A DNA stretch of 64,000 bases from Edaphochlamys debaryana. Its lineage: Eukaryota > Chlorophyta > Chlorophyceae > Chlamydomonadales. The notes under the pieces were generated by a model. That model worked only from the letters and a program-made list of their open reading frames with translations, searched no databases and was not told where the DNA came from. The stretch covers positions 124,001 to 188,000 of the forward strand of contig JAEHOE010000095.1 in assembly GCA_016858145.1 (NCBI GenBank). The letters run 5' to 3'. How positions within the stretch are numbered: position 1 is the first letter of the stretch; each line of letters opens with the position of its first letter. Of the stretch, positions 1 to 8,102 are shown in pieces. The translations under genes and the position numbers were made by a program.

Positions 1-809
1 TTCTGCCCTGCAACGCGTGCCCTGAAGCCGTGGAGGCATGCGTCGGCGTGTCTGCCCCCCAACGCCTCCCCGCCGTCTCCCGCCCCAACCCCGACCCCTC
101 CCCACCGCTCTGCCCAAGCAAAAACATACAGACTTGTGCGCAGTACACCTTCAGGCTCCGGGCCTGGAAAACTCGCTGCAATTGCTCCCAAGCTCGTGCT
201 CTGTTCCCGTGCGCGTGCCTGGGCCATGCAAGCCCGACCCCTGGGCGTGCCCGCCCCACGTGTTTCTTCGCCCCACTTACTCCCGCCCCTTCACCGATAT
301 GCTCGCAAACCATCGCCACCATGCGCCATGATTGTTGTACTGACCAATATTCACAGCCCACTGCGGGCGTCCAACACGACAGGACACCCGTCGCGCTGCG
401 GTACATCCGCCAGTCATCACAATCCTCGACACGGCCGCAGCTAGCCCTCCAGGCACTAATCTCGCACACAGCATTCAGCCATTGCCCGCCCTCTCATGCA
501 CTAGTACACGCCGCCGCAGTGACGAGTAGTTGGAGAATACCACTTCGGCCCACGCCCACGGCCCGCTGCACTCGGCCAAGGCAGGCCTTCCGAGCGCTGT
601 CTAGCACTGTCCCAGCATGCCCCACCACGAGCCACCAGGCCCCTACCCCACAGCCCACGCTCAGCCTCTGCTCCCGGAGCACCGCCTAGCTTAGGTACCC
701 CGAGCGCGCGCCCACGGCCCTCACGGCCCTCCAGCCTCACGCCCCACGTGCACATCAACCCTGTCTTCCTTCTTTCCTAGCCGCCCAGCCCGCGCACCCC
801 TGCAGCGCC
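1..809. other. Gene-free left edge with a block shared with the RMI1 3' flank
   Basis: No convincing coding exon is visible. Bases about 112-237 are clearly related to about 11,016-11,144, the sequence just beyond the 3' end of RMI1 on the minus strand; both carry the stretch around 'acttgtgcgcag' and end in 'gggccatgcaagccc'. Because the right-hand block sits next to the 5' side of the second F-box copy, this left-hand block suggests that another F-box unit of the same array lies just outside the window. The rest of the interval is C-rich sequence with only chance reading frames. Confidence 0.5.
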
Positions 810-3258
810 TCAGTCCTCGCGATGCAGCGCAACAGCCAGGCGCTCGGACTCAAAGGCACCCATTTGGTCCAGCTCCTCCCTCAGCTCCGACGCCAGCCCC
901 TGCACCTGGTCCATCACCAGGGGCCCCACGGTCTCCCGGCAGCAGAGCTCGATCCGCAGCTGGGGGTGCGTGAACAGCAGTGCCTGCAGCATACCCGGCA
1001 GGTCGGGCGGAGGCTCGAACGGGCCCTCGCGGTCGGGGCCGCACCACTCGGTCACGTCCTGGGGGCACAGGGCGGGAGGGTCGGGAGCTCAGGACGCTAG
1101 TTGCAAAGGGAAAAGAGGTCATGCGTGGCCCAGGCCGTGGGTCCTGGAGGCAATCACAGCTCCGTGTGTAAGCGAGGATCCGTGCCGTACGCCATCCAGC
1201 AGCAGGACTGTACGGCAGATCCAAGCTCACCAGCGTCAGCAGCTCCAGGGTGGGCGCCCGCGGCAACACCAGAAGGCCCCGCGTGGGGTACTGCGTGCCG
1301 TCAGACAGGTCGAGCCGCTGCGGGGCGGGGCGCAGGGGAAGTCAAGAAGCAACTGAGGCCTGGAGACAGGGGCAAGAGCGCACAATGCAGCGGCGACCAA
1401 GGCTCCCCCACTTGCCGAGGCCTGGAGGCAGAGGCAGGGAGCATGGAGGCTGCGGCTTGCACAGCCCGCATGGTGACCTTGAGACCGCCCCCATGAGCCC
1501 CTCCCACCTTGAGCCACGGGTGGGCTGCTGAGAGTGTGCCCAGGTCTTGGTGGCTGAGGGCGATGTGGTCGAAAGTCAGGCACGGGACGCCCGCCCGACC
1601 GAGCGCCTCCAGCCACGGAGTGTGGTTGCGCTTGTCAGGCCCCGCCTCCGCCTTGCCGCCCACGGGCCACAGGAGAATATTGTCCTCCGTTCCTATCCAG
1701 GCGTCTGACTCCGCATCCATTCGCCCAGCCAAGAACGCGGCGGCATTGCACAGCCCCGCCTCGCCCTGCTCGGTCAGGGCGCCCGTATCAATGTCGTAGT
1801 GCGGACCCCGATCCAGTACGACACCGATCTGCCACGTCGCCTGACGGACGGGCGAAGCGCGCAGAGCATGGAGCGCCTCCGGCGCTACACACGCCACCTC
1901 GATTATGTCGAGGTTTGGACGGAGTAGGTAGCTCGGCGGGTGACTCCCGGCCAGCTCGGTAGCGGCGGGCTCCGCAGGAAGAACCAGGGCAGAGATCCCG
2001 AGTGAGGTGAGGCTGGTCAGTTGGGAGAGGGTGTGCACGTCAAGCGCCGCCTTCTCGGCCCGTAAGTACGCCAGACCCGAGAGCGCAGCTACAGGTTCCG
2101 CGGGCAGGAGGGCCGAGGTCTGACCGAGGGAGAGGGTTGTCAGTGCCGTGAGCGGGGACAGCAGGGCGGGCAGCAGCTGCGGTTCGCAGGATTGCACGCC
2201 CAGGCTCCTGAGCGATGTCAGGTTGGCGATGGCGGATGCGTGGTCGGGCTCCGTGAGCCTGAACCAGGCAGACAGCTGAGTCAGCTGTGTGGCACCGGAG
2301 AGGACCGAGCACAGCTCCGGCGAAAGGGGAGACCGCCAGTAGACTTCGAGTTGGGTGAGCGCGTGCTCCCGCCCGCTCAGCAGCATCCCAAGGAAAGCGG
2401 GCAGGAAGGGCGCCCAGGTGGCCTGCTTAAGGGTTGCGTTGGTAAACGGGGAGGCCAATTATGTGCTGCTGAGCCTGGCTGCTTTGCGTGGAGCATGCTC
2501 AACCCACCTGCTCCATGGCTTGTCGCGTGAAAGGCTGCATGAGCCGTAGGCTGTCCAGCTTGGCGAAAGCCGCTGCCACCAAGCCTGCAGTCTCGCCGCT
2601 CAGGGTGGCCACATCCAAGTTCAGGCTACGTGTGGGTAGCGGTGCGGGGGGAGCTGTTGCGAAGGCGCGAAAGAATGCATCCCTGCGTAGGGGCGAGAAG
2701 TGGATGGGTGTTACGAGGTGGTAGGAGGGGTGGGCGCAGCCTGGCGCAGGGGGCACGGTGTGACCTCCGCCCAGCGTAAGCCCACAGCGGTTGCCTACGC
2801 AACACGCATCCCGCACAGCCAGGCGTCCCTCGTGCCGTATCCGCATCTTGCTATCTCCAGCCCATACGCCCCAGCTCTGGAGCCATCACGCGCCGATACC
2901 CCGCCGACACTGTCGGCGACAGTTCCCCGTAAGCTTTAGCCGCAGTCCGCCGTGCTTACCCGTAAGCCTGTTGCAGCTCTGGGGGCGTATTGTCGTCGGT
3001 TCCGATGCACACGCTTTCTGGCGTGCAACCGCGCTGCAGGAGGCGCGCGAGAAGATGCTGCGCCTCATCGAGACTTGTGAAGGCCGACTGGCACACGTGC
3101 ACTGCGGGGTTACAGCTATCATGTGCCGAGCATATAAGATTGCTGGTTAAGCGGATATCGCGGCGGTCCCAAGGATCTAGGCGCGCAAGAATGTTGCTCA
3201 GCAGGTCGCGGTTGTGCAGCACAGAGCCCAAGCCAGCGGCAGTGCGAGGCTCGGCCAT
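810..3258 (-). CDS. F-box / leucine-rich-repeat protein (intact copy)
   Basis: Five exons fit in frame: 3258-2960, 2682-2508, 2422-1508, 1317-1231 and 1058-810, giving about 574 aa. The start was chosen at MAEPR, directly before the F-box. Residues about 15-45 read as an F-box (HNRDLLSNILARLDPWD), the segment that docks substrate receptors on SKP1 in SCF ubiquitin ligases. From about residue 158 there are leucine-rich repeats (LTQLSAWF, LTSLRSLGV, LTALTTLSL, LTSLTSLGI), followed by a longer alpha/beta-looking C-terminal part. SCF substrate recruitment is inferred from this architecture; the substrate is unknown. All junctions have GT-AG ends and compatible phases. A diverged, broken sister copy lies 7 kb downstream on the same strand. 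Plant F-box/LRR genes commonly form fast-evolving tandem families. Confidence 0.8.
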
Positions 3259-4082
3259 GGTAATGGTATTGACCGGACGTAGCTTGGTGGTGTCGTAGTG
3301 TGCACCTTGAGGTGCTGTACGGCAGCATGCAGTACGGACTTCAGCAGTCAATGGCGTCATAAGGCGCTCGGATACCGCCGGCCGGCCGACCACTAAGACC
3401 ACCGACAGCACAGGGACGCTGTGCTCAGGCTGTGCTGCTGCAGGAAGCGGAACCTCCAGCCACGCCTTGCCGTCGGTCAGGTGTGTGTTCGCACGCTCTG
3501 CCTGGACACTGGCTAAACACCCTTCGCACCTCGACTCGACACCGTGCAGGGCCAGACTGCTGTACCGGATTTCACAGGACAGGACGCCAATCTGGGCATC
3601 AATAGTAACCCTCGCGTCCGTCGCGTGTCACTTCGAAGGCACCCACGCTGCACCGGGCACTAGCCCCTGTGCCTGCATCTACCGGTATGCGTTCCTCCCA
3701 ACAACGCCCCGCTCCCGCAGTGCCAGCTCGTACCCTTCTCCTTCACAGTGCTGCCTCTGCCCTTGCTTCTCAACCCCCGCGCTCGCCGCTGGCGTCCGGC
3801 ATTGCTTCGCGCAGGTTGCTGATTATTGCATGCTTTATTCCTTGGTGCCGGTGGTGTTCTGTTTACCCTTTACTGGCGACCCTGCGTCGCTGGCGTCGTA
3901 TCGTAAGCTTGCGACGTTTCCCGCGCATGTCCAACCGCGTTCGCTTGGAATTGAACCCGTGACCTTGAGCTGTGAAGCGTACTCCAAAATTTAAGCCGCG
4001 GATGACAAACCAGTGGCGCCAGGGGCTTAAGTAGTGCTCACTCCCCACTCGGGCCCCCTGGCGCCGTACTGGGGGCTGTCGT
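3259..4082. other. Intergenic segment with a tRNA-like (pol III box B) remnant
   Basis: Base composition is less GC-rich than the surroundings. On the minus strand around 3,945-4,030 there is a match to the pol III B-box (GGTTCAATTCC within 'acgggttcaattccaa'), with a weaker A-box-like stretch (TGGCGCCACTGG) about 60 bases upstream. The T-stem around the B-box does not pair properly, so this is not a functional tRNA as read; a tRNA-derived SINE head or tRNA relic fits better. A 175-aa plus-strand frame (3,467-3,994) has no recognisable domain and is not called a gene. Confidence 0.3.
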
Positions 4083-5057
4083 GTGATGGAGCTGAGCGGG
4101 GCGGTTGAGGTGGGGCCAGGGTGGTGGCTGGGGCGAGTTGAGGTTGGGGGAGTGGAGGACGGGTGGCGCTTGGAGGTCGTTGGTGGTTGCTTCCAACTGG
4201 AGCGTCCTGGCGTTTGCTACACGGAAGCGAGGTATGTACGGCGGGGCGAAAGGGGAGAGCGCTGTGGTGAGGTTAGGAAGAGCTTTTCGTCAGGCGCTTC
4301 CTGCTTCCTGGTTTGCTGTGAGCGTTCTTGTGCTTGTCGATTTGACCGTTGGTCTTGCTGTTTGGCGCTTGCAGATGAGGAGGGCGCGGCGGCCTATGGC
4401 GCCTGCGTGATGATGCTGGCCGCCCATGTGCGGTGCTTGTGGGCTGTGATGCCCTGGGCTCCTCGCATTCTGTGGAAGGACGGCGTCGCCGCCCTTCAGA
4501 TTTGGTGCGAGGAGAGCGGCTGCGAGCAGGGCTTTGCTTTGGAGCCGCAAACCTGTCGCGCTACCTGGGGCGCGGAGTGGTTCAGCGTCGGCGGCATCGT
4601 GCTGCTGCAGCTAGCCTTCAGCGCCTTCGTGTCGGAGACGCTGCTGGCGATATGGCATCGTCACCCTTGCTGTGGCGGCTGGCGGATGCTGTCGCTGCTG
4701 GCGTTTGTGCCGGGCTGTGTTCGGGCGGCGGCGGGCAAGGGCTGCAGCGCCGCTCTGCCGGAAGCGTGGTCGGCGCTGCGGCAGACCGTCACCGGCGCAG
4801 CTTGGGGGGTCTGCGACGCTGCTGCCGATGTGCTCCGGTTGGCACAGCGCGTGTGGACGCAGCGCTCCGGTAAACGGTGGGCTCGGCTAACGCTCTTGAG
4901 TGTGGCTGTGGGAGCAATCGTGGAGGCAGCGGTCCTGCAAGCCGCTAACCCAGTTGATATGGGCTTCAGGCTGGTGCTGAGTGCTGGTCCATTCGAGGCG
5001 GTGCAGCGGCGCGCTCCGGAGTGGGCGAACAGCAGCTTCCGTGTAGCGCAGCGCTGA
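4083..5057 (+). CDS. Uncharacterised membrane-type ORF, probably the 5' part of the Ubl fusion gene
   Basis: This is an open frame of 324 codons. The first third is Gly/Trp/Arg-rich. Three hydrophobic stretches follow: about residues 178-205 (FSVGGIVLLQLAFSAF), about 212-232 (MLSLLAFVPGC) and about 270-292 (LLSVAVGAIVEAAVL). Cys and Trp are unusually frequent. The frame closes at TGA 5055-5057 but stays in register with the ubiquitin-like ORF that follows. Two short introns would remove the stop and keep frame: 5041-5106 and 5043-5099, both GT-AG. The two ORFs may therefore be one gene of roughly 660 aa. No family is recognised. A mobile-element origin cannot be excluded, because the locus lies between two F-box duplicates and is bordered by lower-GC sequence. 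Confidence 0.4.
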   Translation: MMELSGAVEVGPGWWLGRVEVGGVEDGWRLEVVGGCFQLERPGVCYTEARYVRRGERGERCGEVRKSFSSGASCFLVCCERSCACRFDRWSCCLALADEEGAAAYGACVMMLAAHVRCLWAVMPWAPRILWKDGVAALQIWCEESGCEQGFALEPQTCRATWGAEWFSVGGIVLLQLAFSAFVSETLLAIWHRHPCCGGWRMLSLLAFVPGCVRAAAGKGCSAALPEAWSALRQTVTGAAWGVCDAAADVLRLAQRVWTQRSGKRWARLTLLSVAVGAIVEAAVLQAANPVDMGFRLVLSAGPFEAVQRRAPEWANSSFRVAQR

Positions 5058-5105
5058 GTCGAGTCGACTCGGCTTTGGAAGGCGTGGCAGGAGTGTCAGC
5101 CGGCA

Positions 5106-6149
5106 GCTCCGCCGCAGATCTTCGTACGAACGCTTTCAGGCGGAACTGTGGCGCTGGCGGTGGATCTGGCGACGCCTGTTGTGGAGCTGCTGCTGGACCC
5201 TGTGGTGACGCAGGGTGCTGCGGCACCATTCCTGCGGTTGATATACCGCAACCGCAGCTTGCGGCCGGATTGGAGCTTGGTGCGATGCGGCGTGCAGCCA
5301 GGCTCGACGCTCTACATGAGCAGCGTGCTGCTGGGCGGCGCTGGGGTCAGCGACGCGGACCGCAGCGCCGTCTGTGGGACGCTGCAGCGGCTGGGCGTCG
5401 CTGATGCCGCCTTCTGGGAGCAGCTGCAGCGGCACGACTGGGACGGCATGGCGGAGCGTGTGCACCGGGCGATGGGCCCGTCCGCGCCGCCGTTGGAGAC
5501 TGTGCTGGCCGTGCTGCACGAGTCGGGCAAGGGTGTCTGGCAGGACGTCGAGCGGGCTCGGCTAGTTCGGCAGGTCACAGCACGCATGCAAGCGGCGCGG
5601 CGGGCCGTGGCAGCAAGTACGAGCGCCAGCGGCTCTGGCGGGAGCACGGCGCCGGCGCCGCCGGACGTGTCGGCAGCACCAACGCCAGGCGAGCCTGGTA
5701 AGCCTGGGCCCAGCAGTGCGCTCGGGCCGGCGCTTGGCGTCGGCATCGTAGCGCCAGTGCCCGCAGCGGCATGGTCGCGCACAGCTACGCTTCACGCGGA
5801 TCGGCTTGCAGCGGTTGTGAGTTTCCTGCAGGCCGACGCTGAAGCTACAGCTGTGTTGCGGCAGCCAGGTAAGCGTCAGCACGGCGAGCTACGTGCTGTA
5901 CTCAACCGGATGCAGCGGGCGCTGCCTGCGTTATTAGCAGAGTTAAGCATCAAGCAGCTCGAAGATTGGGTGTACAAGCACGCTGGGGGCCTGATTGCTG
6001 GGTTGGACCGGCGGGGAGTAAAGCAAGTACTCCATCCGCGGGATACGCGTCTTGTGCGCGCCAGGTGTGTTAAACGCCATTGGTGTGCGTGCTGTGAGCG
6101 TTCGTTAGGTTCAAGCAGTGGCTGCAGCGTCTTGCACTCGCATTCCTAA
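5106..6149 (+). CDS. Protein with a divergent, lysine-free ubiquitin-like domain
   Basis: From codon 5112 the translation aligns without gaps over all 76 positions of ubiquitin: it opens QIFVRTLSGGTVAL, has RLIY at the position of RLIF, has QPGSTLY near the end, and finishes LLGG. By hand count about 23 of 76 residues are identical. Leu8 and Ile44 of the hydrophobic patch are kept, but all seven ubiquitin lysines are replaced and Val70 is Ser. The GG pair is followed immediately by another 270 residues. These comprise a short helical region, a Ser/Gly/Pro linker (about residues 150-200 of the frame), and a second helical, Leu-rich region ending in a Cys/His-rich tail. The first Met of the frame is at 5148, inside the Ubl fold, so translation probably starts upstream, in the ORF beginning at 4,083. 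Whether the GG is cleaved or conjugated cannot be told from sequence. Confidence 0.6.
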   Translation, partial: APPQIFVRTLSGGTVALAVDLATPVVELLLDPVVTQGAAAPFLRLIYRNRSLRPDWSLVRCGVQPGSTLYMSSVLLGGAGVSDADRSAVCGTLQRLGVADAAFWEQLQRHDWDGMAERVHRAMGPSAPPLETVLAVLHESGKGVWQDVERARLVRQVTARMQAARRAVAASTSASGSGGSTAPAPPDVSAAPTPGEPGKPGPSSALGPALGVGIVAPVPAAAWSRTATLHADRLAAVVSFLQADAEATAVLRQPGKRQHGELRAVLNRMQRALPALLAELSIKQLEDWVYKHAGGLIAGLDRRGVKQVLHPRDTRLVRARCVKRHWCACCERSLGSSSGCSVLHSHS

Positions 6150-8102
6150 TGGTAGCTCATAATGAATCGTGGTGGTTCTTCCCGGAATGACACGGCTATC
6201 GACGAGTTTGTGTCCTCTGCAACGTTAGTCCAGAGGGGCGGAGGCGGAGGCATGCAGGGGCAGGAAGTTGTGGGGCCGCTCGGGGCAAGAGGGACGTGGT
6301 GATAGGAGAGTCGTGGGGCTGCTCGGGGCAAGAGGGACGTGGCGGCAGGAGAGTCGTGTTATGTGGGCTGTGCGCGGGGCTCAGTGCAAGGGGAGGAGTA
6401 CCTGGCATGAGCAGAAGCGCTGCTGTACGACTGCAGTACGACCAAGGTGTAGCCCGTACCTGAAGAGCGAAGAGAATGGCGAAGTTCACGCTAGTGGCAG
6501 CAGGGACGCAGCACATTTGTCCGGTGGCTCTACCTATCTCACACCAGCATGCGTTCAGCCAAGGCCAGAGGAGGCGGGTTTGGCTGCGGTGGTTATGATT
6601 ATTATTAGCGGTGGTTGGGTCGTAGGTGAAGGGCCGACGCTCGGGGCTGGGCAGCGAGCTGATGCTCCTTGGGGAAGAGGGTCATGCAGCAGCGCGTGGC
6701 TGCGGCAGTGCGGATCTGTCTCCTTCGCAACGTCAGTCCAGGCGGACAGGGTGGGGCACGGCAGCAGCGGGCGAGCGGCTGTGGGGCGGCGGGGTAGGGG
6801 ACGGGGGAGGGGTGGAGGCGAAGATGTGCAGGGGGCGGGAAGTTGTGGTAGGTGGTTGCGGCGGGGGTGGAGGATGGGGGCTAGGGTCGGGCGGGGAGCT
6901 GATGCCCCCTAGGGGGGAGGGTCGTTTTGGTAGAGGATGCATGCCTAGCGGGGATCCGGGATGAGGGCTAGGGGGGTGCGCGATGGGGGCTAGGCAGCAT
7001 GTTTAGTGGTTTGGGAGCAAGCTTCTGGAAGCGGTTGGGGATTTCTCGCGCCTTTGCCACGCGCTGCGTTGAGCGTGCGGCGTGCGGCGCGTTGACGGTG
7101 GTTCGCGAAATTCTCGCTGCTCGGCGGCGCGGCGCGGGAGGGGGCTAGGGGCCATCGCGGGCGCTCCCTCGCCAGGCCCGGCCGCCGCGCGCTGCCCCGC
7201 TCTCCTGCATTTCTCCGCTGCCGTGTGCGCGGTGCGGAGCTCTATACAACAGCGCGGGTGCGGCTAGCGGCGGGCCTCGGCGCCCGGGCTCGACCCAGGC
7301 CCGAACCGCGGCGGGCCTTCGAGCCCCGTTCGGCCGGGCCCTCGCGCGCGCCCCTGCGCCGCTGATGATCCGTTCCCGCCGTTGCGCAAGACGCGTGCAG
7401 TGCCCTGTCTGGCCGGCCCCCCGCCGGTGGCGGCAGCCGCGGCGCCCAGGCCGTGGGCTTTTCTCGGTTTTCGCGTGCGATCCTCCCTTCCCCCCCGGCC
7501 CCCATCGCACCCCCCTACCCCGGATCCGGTCCCCCCGCCGCCGGCCCCGCCCCGCGCCCCGCCGCCCAGCGTGCGTCCGCTGCCCGGCGCCGTGCGTCTC
7601 GCGCTGGGGCGCGCGCGGGCGGGCGGGCCGGGCGTCTGGGCGCGGGGGCCAGCCGCACTCGCCGAGACTCGACACGGAGTGCATACAAGGTTCGTGCTCC
7701 GGTCTGGCGGCCCTTCTCGCGAGCACTCTCGAGCTACTCTGGAGCTGCTCTCTCAGCGTCTCGAGCGACAACTTCTCCACTCCGGAGCGGACCTAGTGCC
7801 AGCGGACTGCGGCGCGGAACGGATTGGCGCCAAAACTTCCCGCGCGTCGGATGTTTACGACGCAACCGGAGCTTGGGGGCTTTATTCCTTCACCCCCCAC
7901 CCATTGCCAACGTCAATTGTCACAGCTACTCGTCCCCACACGCGGCGGTGGGCGCACGCAAGCCGCCACAGGCGCCCCCTCGGGGCCTCGACACGGCCTC
8001 GGGCCCACAAGGCCGTCACGCCGCAGCTTACAGCCGGCCTTGCTGGGGCCCGGTGAGGTTCCGCCCACACGCGCCAGCCCTCTGTACGCACGTGACGGCT
8101 CC
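6150..8102. other. Long gene-poor stretch between the Ubl gene and the second F-box copy
   Basis: The first part (6,150-7,000) is G-rich with short internal echoes: 'gggctgctcggggcaagagggacgtgg' occurs in two near copies at about 6,275-6,340, and 'gctgatgc(t/c)cc' motifs recur at about 6,660 and 6,900. From 7,080 to 7,800 GC becomes extreme and open frames exist on both strands; none has a recognisable domain or coherent splice structure. A 211-codon minus-strand frame (7,780-7,145) is Arg/Gly-rich low complexity and is judged to be a compositional ORF. Confidence 0.5.
8028..8032 (-). terminator. Candidate TGTAA polyadenylation signal of the F-box copy B
   Basis: TGTAA on the minus strand lies 71 bases beyond the stop of the F-box pseudogene. 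TGTAA is the usual poly(A) signal of chlorophycean nuclear genes. Five bases alone are weak evidence. Confidence 0.35.

Noticed and set aside
3863..4048. A functional tRNA gene on the minus strand
   Set aside because: The B-box matches but the T-stem and acceptor stem do not pair, so only a tRNA-like relic is reported.
7145..7780. 211-codon minus-strand Arg/Gly-rich ORF
   Set aside because: Extreme GC here keeps several frames open at once; there is no domain, splice pattern or neighbour support.
4083..8100. Complete retrotransposon or DNA transposon
   Set aside because: No reverse transcriptase, integrase, transposase, terminal repeats or target-site duplication could be seen, so a mobile element is mentioned only as a possibility.
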